DNA of 38,114 nt from contig CADAQF010000021.1 of NCBI GenBank assembly GCA_902790015.1, positions 1 through 38,114 on the forward strand. The letters run 5' to 3'. This DNA comes from an uncultured Eubacteriales bacterium. Its GTDB lineage: Bacteria > Bacillota > Clostridia > Christensenellales > Aristaeellaceae. Each line of letters begins with the position of its first letter. The stretch's first letter is position 1. The translations under genes were made by a program, and so were the position numbers. This document shows positions 1-8,655 of this stretch, in pieces. The notes under the pieces are model-generated. The model ran no database searches, was not told the origin of the DNA, and saw only the letters and a program-made list of their open reading frames with translations.

Positions 1-129
1 CGGCTTTATCTTCTTCACCCATTCGCCCCACGGCACCAGTCGGTCCATCTGCGTAAGGAATTCCTTCTTGTGTGTTCTGACTTCCGCAAGCTCGTCCGTT
101 CAGAACGACATCGTCATCTGCTTATCCAT
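1..129 (-). pseudogene. IS5-like transposase, N-terminal fragment with in-frame stop
   Basis: Read on the minus strand from the ATG at 129, the first 43 codons give MDKQMTMSF, a TGA stop (100-102), then TDELAEVRTHKKEFL and QMDRLVPWGEWVKKIKP. The QMDRLVPWGEW segment is characteristic of the N-terminus of Firmicutes IS5-family transposases as I recall them. The gene runs off the left edge, so only the start is visible. The stop at codon 10 makes this copy probably inactive; other genes here clearly end in TGA, so recoding is not supported. A TATAAT box on the minus strand (136-141) sits a few bases upstream of the ATG. Family call is from remembered similarity, not from a search. Confidence 0.65.
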
Positions 130-156
130 GTCCCTATTATACCATATCTTGTGTTG

Positions 157-600
157 CTATGCTACCCTGTGCCGCTTTGTGCGGTGTTGCCTTAGCGTGA
201 AATTGGTTTGAAGGGTAAGTCTTAACACGGCCGATGTGATGCTGAAGGAAGAACTGATCTGAGGCAGGCTTTCGGAAGGATAAAATACATACGCATAAGC
301 GGTACCGCTGACGGAACCGCCTTTGGCGACCTGAAAGGTGCCTGCAGCATAGGCTTGAACAGTGTCCGGCTGTGTGCTGAGAACAAAAGTATCCTGTGCC
401 GCTGAAGAACCGTTTGCCGCATCGCGGGGTAATGACATCATTTCCACAGAGGAAGTCGTTGGTGAATCTTCACTGCTTTCAGAAGTGAGTGAAACAGATG
501 AGCCGATGGCCGCTTCGAATTCTCCTGCGCCAAATGGAGTCAATTTCACATCATTCAATACGTATGATGACCGAGACAGACGAAGTTTTTTGCTTTCCAT
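157..600 (-). CDS. Hypothetical protein, probably truncated by the IS
   Basis: A 147-aa frame beginning MESKKLRLSRSSYVLNDVKL. I chose the ATG at 600 because AGAAGG lies 9 bases upstream on the minus strand; the longer reading from 651 has no such site. The body is rich in Ser, Thr, Ala and Glu, with no signal peptide and no motif I recognise. The last dozen residues (RQHRTKRHRVA) differ in character from the rest and come from sequence that probably belongs to the neighbouring IS5-like element. The original C-terminus is therefore likely lost. Base composition is lower in GC than in the housekeeping genes to the right. Function unknown. Confidence 0.45.
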   Translation of the reverse strand: MESKKLRLSRSSYVLNDVKLTPFGAGEFEAAIGSSVSLTSESSEDSPTTSSVEMMSLPRDAANGSSAAQDTFVLSTQPDTVQAYAAGTFQVAKGGSVSGTAYAYVFYPSESLPQISSSFSITSAVLRLTLQTNFTLRQHRTKRHRVA

Positions 601-882
601 AGAATTCAACCTTCTGTTACAAATGGGAATTGGCTGTTTGATTACGTACAAATAGATAAAGAAGCGTATGAATAAAGCCGCATGCCCTGTTCTGCATATA
701 CAACGAATTCAAATCCTCGTTTCTTGCAGATGGGGAATATGTTTAAAGGCGTAAAAAGCAATACAAAGTTGCAGAACATATAAACGGTGCGAACCTGACG
801 GCATAATAAAAATGTGAAGCTGAAAAGCGATTCGAACAGATATAATGTGCTTTGGATAGAAATAACAGAAGAATATCAAAAG

Positions 883-916
883 CGAATATTTTTTAAAAAA
901 ACTATGGAAATGTTCG
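883..916. promoter_or_regulatory. PurBox-like inverted repeat upstream of purR
   Basis: Arms CGAATATT (883-890) and AATGTTCG (909-916) form an inverted repeat with one mismatch and an 18-nt AT-rich spacer. This resembles the paired PurBoxes (core CGAAC plus A/T) bound by Bacillus-type PurR, although the spacing is one or two bases longer than the one I recall. The right arm overlaps the -35 element, so binding would block transcription and implies autorepression of purR. A further single CGAACA occurs at 833-838. Confidence 0.55.
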
Positions 917-933
917 AAAAAAAGGTGTATAAT
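905..933 (+). promoter_or_regulatory. purR promoter
   Basis: TGGAAA (905-910), 17-nt spacer, TATAAT (928-933). The predicted start of transcription near 940 leaves a leader of about 25 nt that contains the ribosome site GGAGGAAGG (955-963). The stretch from 601 to 882 upstream is AT-rich and I see no gene in it. Confidence 0.6.
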
Positions 934-964
934 CGAAACAATTCAGTTTTTTCCGGAGGAAGGT

Positions 965-1777
965 ATGGCGGACAAGGTCAAGCGGGCGGAACGCCTGGCG
1001 GTGATGGGGAGGGTGCTGACGGCGTCTCCCAACAGGATTTTCACCCTGTCTTATTTTTGCGAGATGTTCGGCGCGGCCAAATCCACCGTAAGCGAGGATA
1101 CGGCGATCCTGGCGCGCACCTTCCGCACCTTCCGGCTGGGCACGGTGGAAACGGTCACCGGCGCGGCGGGCGGCGTGCGCTACCGCCCGGCGGGCAACGT
1201 GGTTTCGGCCCGGCCCTTTATCGAGCAGCTGTGCGAACGGCTGACCGAGCCGGACAGGATCCTGCCCGGCGGATACCTGTATCTTTCCGATATCCTGGCG
1301 GAGCCTGAGACCGTGCGCCGCATCGGCGAACTGATGGCGGCCCAGTATTATGATGCCGGGGCAGATTTCGTCCTGACCATGGAAACCAAGGGCATCCCCG
1401 TGGCCCTGGAGGCGGCCAACGCGCTTCACCTGCCGCTGGTGATCGCCCGCAGGTCCATCAAGGTCTATGAGGGCGGGGCGGTCAATATCAGCTACGTGTC
1501 CGGCAACGGGAGCATCGAGATGATGTCCCTTTCCCGCAGGGCGGTCAAAGAGGGCCAGAGCTGCGTGATCGTGGACGATTTTACCCGCGGCGGCGGGACG
1601 GCCCGGGGCATGTATTCCCTGATGGCCGAATTCGGCATCACGGTCAAGGGCGCGTGCTTCGTGCTGGCCATGCGCGGCGCGCGGCCGGACGGGGCGGACG
1701 AAAAGGCGGTCATGATCCTGGACCCGATTGTGAACGGCAAGCCGGTGGTCGTCCGGCCCGGCGCCTGGATAAAATAA
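965..1777 (+). CDS. purR: Purine operon repressor PurR
   Basis: A 270-aa protein of the Bacillus-type PurR family. The first 75 residues are a winged helix for DNA binding, and the rest is a phosphoribosyltransferase fold that senses PRPP without catalysis. The PRPP-binding loop is clear in CVIVDDFTRGGGTARG, and METKGIPVALEAAN fits the family's substrate-hood region. Length matches the family (about 270-285 aa). The ATG at 965 follows GGAGGAAGG directly. It would repress purine synthesis and salvage genes when PRPP is low. A PurBox-like repeat over its own promoter suggests autoregulation. In Bacillus subtilis purR lies a few genes upstream of pth and mfd, and here it is directly upstream of both, separated by a terminator. 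Confidence 0.93.
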   Translation: MADKVKRAERLAVMGRVLTASPNRIFTLSYFCEMFGAAKSTVSEDTAILARTFRTFRLGTVETVTGAAGGVRYRPAGNVVSARPFIEQLCERLTEPDRILPGGYLYLSDILAEPETVRRIGELMAAQYYDAGADFVLTMETKGIPVALEAANALHLPLVIARRSIKVYEGGAVNISYVSGNGSIEMMSLSRRAVKEGQSCVIVDDFTRGGGTARGMYSLMAEFGITVKGACFVLAMRGARPDGADEKAVMILDPIVNGKPVVVRPGAWIK

Positions 1778-1804
1778 ACAGACAAACTGCATAAGCCTTT
1801 TTAA

Positions 1805-1852
1805 GGCCGTGACCCGGTACCGTCCGATCAAGCGTCACGGCCGTTCTTTTTT
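1805..1852 (+). terminator. Rho-independent terminator after purR
   Basis: A perfect stem GGCCGTGAC (1805-1813) / GTCACGGCC (1834-1842) is followed by GTTCTTTTTTCC. It separates purR from the pth operon. The roughly 150 nt from here to pth contain the pth promoter and nothing else that I see. Confidence 0.85.
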
Positions 1853-1936
1853 CCCTGTTATAAAGCGCGGGAAGGAGGGCCCGGACACACAGTTGAGGCT
1901 CCGGACATAAACCTTTCATAAATAAGGCTGCCGCGC

Positions 1937-1965
1937 TTGCGAAAACGGAAGGGGTGTTGTATACT
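1937..1965 (+). promoter_or_regulatory. Promoter of the pth-mfd-ecf-truA operon
   Basis: TTGCGA (1937-1942), 17-nt spacer, TATACT (1960-1965). It lies after the purR terminator and about 37 nt before the pth start, which has GAGGAGG at 1989-1995. Confidence 0.65.
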
Positions 1966-2001
1966 GTGCGTGGCGTTAAAACGCCTTTGAGGAGGACATG
2001 A

Positions 2002-2577
2002 ATGCTTGCCATCGTCGGCCTGGGAAACCCGGGCGAACAATACAGTCACACCCGGCATAACGCCGGGTTTGATGTCGTGAGCCTTTTGAGCGCCCGGTGG
2101 GATATCCCGATCAAAAAGCTCAAGTGCAGGGCTCTGGTCGGGGAAGGAACGGCGGAGGGACAGAAGGTCGTCCTGATCAAGCCCCAGACGTTCATGAACG
2201 AGTCCGGCCTGTGCGTGGCCGACGCGCTCAGCTGGTACAAGCTGAGCCCAAAGGAAATGCTGATCGTGGTGGACGATATCGACCTGCCGTTCGGGCAGGT
2301 GCGCCTGCGCGCGGGGGGCGGCCCCGGCACGCACAACGGCCTGAGGTCGATCCTTCAGTGCACGGCCTCGCCGGACTTTCCGCGGGTCAGGATCGGCATG
2401 GGCGCTCCGCCGCCGGAGTGGGACCTGGTTCATTTTGTGCTGGGCCATTTCAATACCGAGGAAGACCGCAAAACGGCCTTTGACGCTTACCAGACCGCCG
2501 CGGACGCGGCCGCCTGCTGGGTAAAGGAAGGCATCGATCAGGCCATGAACAGGTTTAACAGAAAACATGCTGAGTGA
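2002..2577 (+). CDS. pth: Peptidyl-tRNA hydrolase
   Basis: A 191-aa Pth that cleaves the ester bond of peptidyl-tRNAs released from stalled ribosomes, recycling tRNA in the cytoplasm. Hallmarks are GLGNPG near the N-terminus with Asn9, the catalytic His19 in TRHNAGF, KPQTFMN at 60-66, the active-site Asp92 in VVDDIDLPFG and the loop GGGPGTHNGL. Length is normal. The start has a strong GAGGAGG site; a second ATG four bases upstream is out of frame. Its last 11 bases overlap mfd, so the two are probably translationally coupled. The pth-mfd order is conserved in many Firmicutes. Confidence 0.97.
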   Translation: MLAIVGLGNPGEQYSHTRHNAGFDVVSLLSARWDIPIKKLKCRALVGEGTAEGQKVVLIKPQTFMNESGLCVADALSWYKLSPKEMLIVVDDIDLPFGQVRLRAGGGPGTHNGLRSILQCTASPDFPRVRIGMGAPPPEWDLVHFVLGHFNTEEDRKTAFDAYQTAADAAACWVKEGIDQAMNRFNRKHAE

Positions 2578-5500
2578 ACTGAACATACTGGGTGAAAAAA
2601 GCCCCGCTCTAAGCGCCCTCCTTGAGGCGGTCCGGGCGGGGGAAACGGCCGCGCTGTATGACCTGTGCGAGGGACAGCGCGCTTTTGCCGCGTCCTTTCT
2701 TAGGCATCAGACGAAAAAATGCGTGCTGCTGGTGGCGTCCAACGACGGCGCAGCGCAGCGCCTGGCGGACGACTGCGCCAGACTGACCGGCGAGCCGTGC
2801 CGGATGCTTCCGGCGGAGGATATTGTGTTTACCCGGGGCGCGAGCAGCCGGGAAACCCGCTACCAGCGTCTGGAAACCCTGTTTATGGCAGCCAATGGGG
2901 AACTGGGCGTCATTACAGCCACAGTGGAGGCGCTGCAAACCCGCTTTCCTTTAAGGGAGGAATTTGAAAAGCGGACCGTGCGCCTGATGTCCGGCCAGGA
3001 GATGGACCCGCAGAAGCTGATCCGCCTGCTGGTGCAGGCGGGCTATGAGCGCGTGCCCATGGTGGAGGGCAAGGGCCAGTGCTCTCTCAAGGGCGAGATA
3101 CTGGACGTTTTTCCGCCCAATGCCGACAACGCCCTGCGTGTGGAGTTTTTTGATACCGAGATCGACTCGATCCGAAGCTTTGACTGCCTGTCGCAAAGGA
3201 CATTGGAAAAGCTGACCCAGGCGGTGATCGCCCCCGCGGCCAGCGACTTTGTGCCGGCGGGCCTTGAAAGGGAAACCGCGGAGCGCATCCGCGCGCTCGT
3301 GTCGGCCCAGGTGAAAAAGCTCCCCCGGGAGCTTTTGCTGGGAGGCATGGCGGTGGAGCCGGACGCCGAAGGCAGCGGCGAACGCATCTCCTCCCGCGTG
3401 GGCCTGGGCCTGCTGCTGGACGACGCGGATACTTTGGAGCGCACGGGCTTTCTGCCCGGGGCGGAGCGCTGGGCCGGCGTGGCCTTCCCGGCCGTATCGG
3501 GCATAAGGGAATGGCTTAACGACCCCGTGATCGTGCTGGATACGCCGGATCAGCTGCAGGGCCGGGCGGAAGACCGCCGCCATGGCTTTGAGGAGGACCT
3601 TAAAAACGCCCTGGAACGCCAGGAGGCCGTGCCCGAGCAGGACCGGCTGACGCTGACGCTCCGTGAGGTCAGGGATGCGCTGAACGGCCTTCCGACGGTC
3701 CTGACGCAGGACTTCCTGCGGGACATGAGCGGCTTTCGCCCGCAAAGGGTGATCCAGTGGGTGGGCCATGCGCCGGCGTCCTATCTGACGCGGTTTCAGA
3801 ACCTGGCGGAGGATATCCGCACCTATTTGGGTCAGCAGAACAAAGTGCTTTTGCTGGCAGGCGGCGCGGCCCGCGCGGGAAGGCTGCGCGAGGCGCTTGA
3901 GGAGCAGGGCATCTTTTTCCCCGTGCGGGAGGAAGGCGAGCCTTTGGGGGAGGAGCGCGGGCTGATCCTGACGGCCTCCCTGACCCGCGGCATGATCCTG
4001 CCGGATATTAAGCTGTGCGTGATTTCGGACAGCGATGTATTCGGCGCGGGCTACCGCAAGGCGCGCAGGAACGTCCATACCGGGGAAAAACTGGAGGCCT
4101 TCACGGACCTTAAGGAAGGCGATTACGTGGTGCACGAGCATCACGGCATCGGCATTTTCCGCGGCATCGTCCGCACCCAGTCCGAAGGCGCATCCCGGGA
4201 TTATCTGCTGATCACCTATCAGGGCGGGGACAAGCTGTATGTGCCCGTCGACCAGTTTGAGCGGGTGCAGAAATACATCGGCTCCACCGACGATCTGCCC
4301 CCGCTGAACAACCTGGGCGGCGGGGAATGGACGCGGCAGAAGAAAAAGGTCAAATCGGGCCTTAAAAAGCTGGCGTTCGACCTGGTCCGGCTGTACGCGG
4401 ACCGAAAGGCCCTCAAGGGCCATGCCTTTTCTCCCGATACGCCCTGGCAAAGGCAGATGGAGGACGCCTTCCCCTACGAGCTTACGCCGGACCAGCAGCG
4501 CGCCGTCCGGGATATCACCCGGGATATGGAAGCCCCCACCAACATGGACCGGCTTTTGTGCGGCGACGTGGGCTACGGGAAGACCGAGGTCGCCATCCGC
4601 GCGGCGTTCAAGGCCGTGATGGATGGAAAGCAGGTGGCCTTCCTGGCGCCGACCACCATACTGGTGCAGCAGCATTATCTGACGCTGCAGAAAAGGCTCA
4701 GGGATTTTCCGGTGAGCATCGACATGATCTCCCGTTTCCGCACCGCCAAAGAACAGAAGGACACCCTGGCGCGCCTGGCGGAGGGCAAGATCGATATCCT
4801 CGTAGGCACCCACCGGATGCTGGCCAAACAGGTGCATTTCAAGGACCTGGGGCTGCTGGTGGTGGACGAGGAGCAGCGCTTCGGCGTCGGCCACAAGGAG
4901 ACCATCAAGAACATGAAAAAGTCGGTGGACGTGCTTACGATGTCCGCCACGCCCATCCCCCGCACGCTGCACATGAGCATGGTGGGCGTGCGCGATATCA
5001 GCCTCCTGGAGACCCCTCCGGAGGAGCGCTACCCCGTCCGTACCTACGTGATCGACTATAACGAGGCCGTGATCCGCGACGCGATCCGCCGGGAGCTGGC
5101 CCGAAAGGGCCAGGTGTATTTCCTGTATAACCGGGTGCAGACCATCGAAGAGTTCCGTGCGCGGCTTCAGCGGCTGGTGCCCGAGGCGCGGATCGCCGTG
5201 GGCCACGGCCAGATGAAGGAAAGCGCCCTGGAGGACGTCATGCTGGATTTTTTTGACGGCCGCTACGATGTGCTGCTTTCATCCACCATCATCGAAAACG
5301 GGCTGGACGTGCAGAACGCCAACACCATGATCGTCTACGACGCGGACCGCTTCGGCCTGTCCCAGCTGTATCAGCTAAGAGGGCGCGTCGGCCGTTCCAA
5401 CCGGGCGGCCTACGCCTATTTCACCGTCCGCCCGGACAGAATGATCTCAGAGGACGCGCAGAAGCGGCTGAGCGCCATACGCGAGTTCACCCAGTTCGGT

Positions 5501-6166
5501 TCCGGCTTCCGCATCGCCATGCGGGATCTGGAGATCCGCGGCGCGGGCAATATATTCGGGCCCGAGCAGTCCGGAAACGTAAGCAACGTGGGCTACGACA
5601 TGTATGTGCGCCTGATAGGGGAGGCCGTCCGGGAAGCCGAGAGCGAAATGGAGGGCAAGCCCCCCGAAAAGCCCCGGGCGGACACGCGGGTGGATCTCAG
5701 GGTGGACGCCTTCCTGCCGCAGGGCTACGTGGCCGGCGAAGTGCAGCGGATGGAAATCTACAAGCGCATCTCCCTCATTCACAGCCGGGTCGACCGCGAG
5801 GACGTCATCGAGGAATTGATCGACCGCTTCGGCGAGCCGCCCGAAGAGGTGATGTGCCTGATCGACATCGCCCATTTAAGAGGGCTGTGCGCGCTGCTGG
5901 GCGTGACCCGCGTCACCTGGCAGGCCGGAAGCCTGGTGCTTCGGCTGGACGGCGAGCTGATGCCGCCGCCGGATAAGCTGTTTGAGGCCATGACTGAGAC
6001 CGATGGGCGGCTGATGCTTTCGGCCGTCAGGGATCCCGCGATGCTGTTCAGGGACAGACACCTGACCATCCGGGAGATCCTCAGGGAAAGCGTCCCCGTC
6101 GTCGAAAAGCTGGTGCATTCCCTTCATCTGGATGAGACCGAGGATAAAAAGGAGCAATCGCTTTGA
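2567..6166 (+). CDS. mfd: Transcription-repair coupling factor Mfd
   Basis: A 1199-aa Mfd, an ATP-driven translocase that removes RNA polymerase stalled at DNA lesions and recruits UvrA. The N-terminal part is UvrB-like. The RNA polymerase-interacting domain begins around LKEGDYVVHEHHGIGIF (about residue 515). The helicase core has Walker A GDVGYGKTEVA (666-676), DEEQRFG (767-773), SATPIPRTLHMS and motif VI RGRVGRS (938-944). A TRCF C-terminal domain with a MEIYKRISLI segment follows. Length is normal for Firmicutes (about 1150-1180, slightly longer here). The start overlaps pth by 11 nt and lacks a strong ribosome site of its own, which suggests coupling. Confidence 0.97.
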   Translation: MLSELNILGEKSPALSALLEAVRAGETAALYDLCEGQRAFAASFLRHQTKKCVLLVASNDGAAQRLADDCARLTGEPCRMLPAEDIVFTRGASSRETRYQRLETLFMAANGELGVITATVEALQTRFPLREEFEKRTVRLMSGQEMDPQKLIRLLVQAGYERVPMVEGKGQCSLKGEILDVFPPNADNALRVEFFDTEIDSIRSFDCLSQRTLEKLTQAVIAPAASDFVPAGLERETAERIRALVSAQVKKLPRELLLGGMAVEPDAEGSGERISSRVGLGLLLDDADTLERTGFLPGAERWAGVAFPAVSGIREWLNDPVIVLDTPDQLQGRAEDRRHGFEEDLKNALERQEAVPEQDRLTLTLREVRDALNGLPTVLTQDFLRDMSGFRPQRVIQWVGHAPASYLTRFQNLAEDIRTYLGQQNKVLLLAGGAARAGRLREALEEQGIFFPVREEGEPLGEERGLILTASLTRGMILPDIKLCVISDSDVFGAGYRKARRNVHTGEKLEAFTDLKEGDYVVHEHHGIGIFRGIVRTQSEGASRDYLLITYQGGDKLYVPVDQFERVQKYIGSTDDLPPLNNLGGGEWTRQKKKVKSGLKKLAFDLVRLYADRKALKGHAFSPDTPWQRQMEDAFPYELTPDQQRAVRDITRDMEAPTNMDRLLCGDVGYGKTEVAIRAAFKAVMDGKQVAFLAPTTILVQQHYLTLQKRLRDFPVSIDMISRFRTAKEQKDTLARLAEGKIDILVGTHRMLAKQVHFKDLGLLVVDEEQRFGVGHKETIKNMKKSVDVLTMSATPIPRTLHMSMVGVRDISLLETPPEERYPVRTYVIDYNEAVIRDAIRRELARKGQVYFLYNRVQTIEEFRARLQRLVPEARIAVGHGQMKESALEDVMLDFFDGRYDVLLSSTIIENGLDVQNANTMIVYDADRFGLSQLYQLRGRVGRSNRAAYAYFTVRPDRMISEDAQKRLSAIREFTQFGSGFRIAMRDLEIRGAGNIFGPEQSGNVSNVGYDMYVRLIGEAVREAESEMEGKPPEKPRADTRVDLRVDAFLPQGYVAGEVQRMEIYKRISLIHSRVDREDVIEELIDRFGEPPEEVMCLIDIAHLRGLCALLGVTRVTWQAGSLVLRLDGELMPPPDKLFEAMTETDGRLMLSAVRDPAMLFRDRHLTIREILRESVPVVEKLVHSLHLDETEDKKEQSL

Positions 6167-6999
6167 GCCAGATCATTGAGATAAGCCATGTGAAATACGC
6201 CTATGAAGAGGGTGGTCCCTTAGCCGTGGACGACGTGACCCTTTCCGTGGAGGAGGGGGAATTCACCGCCATTTTAGGGCAGAACGGTTCGGGAAAATCC
6301 ACCCTGGCCAAGCTGCTCAACGGCCTGTACCTGCCCGACGAGGGCACAGTCCGCGTGCTCGGGATGGATACGAAGGACGAGGACAGGATCTGGCAGATCC
6401 GCCAGGCAGCCGGCATGGTGTTCCAGAACCCGGACAATCAGCTGGTCGCCACCATGGTCCGGGAAGACGTGGCCTTCGGCCTGGAAAACATCGGCGTGAT
6501 GACCGAGGAAATGCCGGGCAGGATCGAGTCCGCCCTGCGCGCGGTGGGCATGGAGGCGTTCATGGACCGGGCGCCCCACCTGCTTTCAGGCGGGCAGAAG
6601 CAGCGCGTGGCGATCGCCGGCATTCTGGCCATGCGCCCCCGCATCATCATTTTCGACGAGGCCACCGCCATGCTGGACCCGGCGGGCCGCCGGGAGGTGT
6701 TCGCCACCGTCCGCCGCCTCAATCAGGAGGGCATCACGGTGCTGTGGATCACCCACTTCATGGAGGAAGCGGCGCAGTGCCGAAAGATCCACGTGATGAA
6801 CGCGGGCAGGATCGTCCGCTCCGGAACGCCGGCTGAGATATTTAAAGACGCCGCGGGCCTGCGCGCCCTGCGCCTGGACGTGCCCGCCATGACGCAGCTG
6901 GCGGGGGAGCTTAAAAAACGGGGCGTTCCCCTTTGCGGGGATATCCTTACCATCGACGACATGGTGCGGGAGGTGAAACGGCTTGCTGCTGCAGTTTGA
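6163..6999 (+). CDS. ecfA1: ECF transporter ATPase EcfA1
   Basis: A 278-aa ABC ATPase of the energy-coupling factor module, which powers uptake of vitamins and other micronutrients by interchangeable S components. It shows Walker A GQNGSGKST, Q-loop VFQNPDNQL, signature LSGGQKQRVAIAG, Walker B IIIFDEATAMLDP (the DEAT form typical of EcfA1) and the switch His in ITHFMEEA. The start is TTG at 6163, with AAGGAG at 6149-6154, overlapping the mfd stop by 4 nt. It overlaps ecfA2 by 17 nt. No S-component gene lies nearby, as expected of a group II system that serves many S components. Confidence 0.95.
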   Translation: MSQIIEISHVKYAYEEGGPLAVDDVTLSVEEGEFTAILGQNGSGKSTLAKLLNGLYLPDEGTVRVLGMDTKDEDRIWQIRQAAGMVFQNPDNQLVATMVREDVAFGLENIGVMTEEMPGRIESALRAVGMEAFMDRAPHLLSGGQKQRVAIAGILAMRPRIIIFDEATAMLDPAGRREVFATVRRLNQEGITVLWITHFMEEAAQCRKIHVMNAGRIVRSGTPAEIFKDAAGLRALRLDVPAMTQLAGELKKRGVPLCGDILTIDDMVREVKRLAAAV

Positions 7000-7837
7000 A
7001 AATGTGACGCACACCTATCAGGCGGGAAGCCCGTTTCAGGCGACGGCCATCCAGGACGTGACGCTGTCCATCCAAAGCGGTGAATTCACCGCCCTGATCG
7101 GCCATACCGGCAGCGGAAAATCCACCTTGGCCCAGCATATGAACGCGCTGCTTTCGCCGACCGGGGGCCGGGTGCTGCTGGACGGCAGGGATATCAACCA
7201 GAAGGGCGTTTCCAAAAAGGAGACCCGCCAGCGCATAGGCCTGGTGTTTCAGTACGCGGAGACCCAGCTGTTCGAGGAAACCGTGGCGAAGGATATCGCC
7301 TTCGGCCCCAAAAACCTGGGGCTGTCCCAGGCCGAAACGGACGAAAGGGTGCGTGAGGCGCTCAGCCGCGTAGGGCTTTCCGACGAGATCGCCGAAAAAT
7401 CCCCCTTTGAGCTGTCCGGCGGGCAGATGCGCCGGGTGGCTATCGCCGGGGTGATCGCCATGCGGCCCGAGATGCTGGTGCTGGACGAGCCCGCCGCGGG
7501 GCTTGATCCCATGGGCCGGGAGGATATGCTGGCCCTGGTCAAAAGCTTTCACGAGGCCGGCACGACCGTGGTCATGATATCCCACAGCATGGACGACGTG
7601 GCCAGGCTGGCCAAAAGGATCATCGTGATGGAAAAAGGCCGCGTTGCCCTGGAGGGCACGGCGGAGGAGGTCTTCCGGGACGCCGAAAGGCTTAACCGGA
7701 TGGACCTGGATGTGCCGGAGGTCTGCCGGCTTTCACTCAGGCTCAGGGAGGAAGGGTACGACTTCCCGCTGTGCTACCGCATGGAGGACGCCATGACGGC
7801 CCTGGAAAAACTGCTCAAGGGGGAAAAGAACGGATGA
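6983..7837 (+). CDS. ecfA2: ECF transporter ATPase EcfA2
   Basis: A 284-aa second ATPase of the ECF module, pairing with EcfA1. Motifs are Walker A GHTGSGKST, Q-loop VFQYAETQLFEETV, signature LSGGQMRRVAIAG, Walker B MLVLDEPAAGLDP and the switch His in ISHSMDD. The DEPAAGLDP form distinguishes it from EcfA1. Initiation is at TTG (6983) after GGAGGTGA, inside the end of ecfA1. Its stop codon overlaps the first ATG of ecfT. Confidence 0.95.
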   Translation: MLLQFENVTHTYQAGSPFQATAIQDVTLSIQSGEFTALIGHTGSGKSTLAQHMNALLSPTGGRVLLDGRDINQKGVSKKETRQRIGLVFQYAETQLFEETVAKDIAFGPKNLGLSQAETDERVREALSRVGLSDEIAEKSPFELSGGQMRRVAIAGVIAMRPEMLVLDEPAAGLDPMGREDMLALVKSFHEAGTTVVMISHSMDDVARLAKRIIVMEKGRVALEGTAEEVFRDAERLNRMDLDVPEVCRLSLRLREEGYDFPLCYRMEDAMTALEKLLKGEKNG

Positions 7838-8655
7838 TGAAAAATATCACCCTGGGCCAGTATTACCCGGCGGACAGCGTCGTGCACCGCCTGGATCCCC
7901 GGGTCAAGATCGTGCTGCTGATCGCCTTCGTTGTGGCCGTTTTTCTGGTGCCGGACCTGTTCGGGTTCGTGTTCGTGGTGCTGTATCTGGGGCTTTCGTG
8001 CCGGCTGTCCAGGCTTCCCGTGAGGCTTCTGATCAAAAGCATCAAGCCTTTGCGCTTCATACTGATTTTCACCTTCGTGCTGAACCTCTTTTTCACCGGC
8101 GGAAAGACGGAGCTTTTGAACCTGGGCTTCGCGGTGCTGACCAGGGAAGGCCTGCTCAACGCGATACGCTATTCCCTCAGGCTTGTGTTCCTGGTGCTGG
8201 GGTCAAGCCTTTTGACGCTGACCACCCAGCCCGTCACGCTGACGGACGGCCTGGAAAGGCTGCTTTCCCCGCTCAAGGTGATCCGCTTTCCCGCGCACGA
8301 GATGGCCATGATGATGACCATCGCGCTGCGCTTTATCCCGACCCTGCTGGAAGAGGCGGACAAGATCATGAAGGCCCAGTCCGCCCGCGGGTCCGACTTT
8401 GAAACGGGCAGGCTCATCCAGCGGGTGAAGGCCATGGTGCCCCTGCTGGTGCCGCTGTTCGTCAGCGCCTTCCGCCGCGCGGGCGATCTGGCGATGGCCA
8501 TGGAGGCGCGCTGCTATCACGGCGGCGAGGGCCGCACCCGCCTGCATATCCTCAAAATGCAGAAGAACGACTGGATCGCCATCGGGGTGACGGCGCTGCT
8601 GATCGTCCTGATCGTACTGGAAGGCCGTTTTCTTTCAGGGTATTTTGCATGGTGA
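7834..8655 (+). CDS. ecfT: ECF transporter transmembrane protein EcfT
   Basis: A 273-aa membrane scaffold of the ECF transporter, coupling the two ATPases to S components. The N-terminal half holds several hydrophobic segments (for example VLLIAFVVAVFLVPDLFGF and LRFILIFTFVLNLFF). The two cytoplasmic coupling motifs with Ala-Arg are visible as AQSARGSDF and AMEARCYHGG, and a last hydrophobic segment ends the protein. I start it at the ATG at 7834, which overlaps the ecfA2 stop and has GGGGGAA nine bases upstream; the longer frame reaching back to 7771 would overlap ecfA2 heavily and lacks support. The second ATG (7837) is equally possible. Confidence 0.94.
   Translation: MMKNITLGQYYPADSVVHRLDPRVKIVLLIAFVVAVFLVPDLFGFVFVVLYLGLSCRLSRLPVRLLIKSIKPLRFILIFTFVLNLFFTGGKTELLNLGFAVLTREGLLNAIRYSLRLVFLVLGSSLLTLTTQPVTLTDGLERLLSPLKVIRFPAHEMAMMMTIALRFIPTLLEEADKIMKAQSARGSDFETGRLIQRVKAMVPLLVPLFVSAFRRAGDLAMAMEARCYHGGEGRTRLHILKMQKNDWIAIGVTALLIVLIVLEGRFLSGYFAW

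Noticed and set aside
841..846. A second TATAAT upstream of purR
   Set aside because: No acceptable -35 at 16-18 nt; the pair at 905-933 is better placed.
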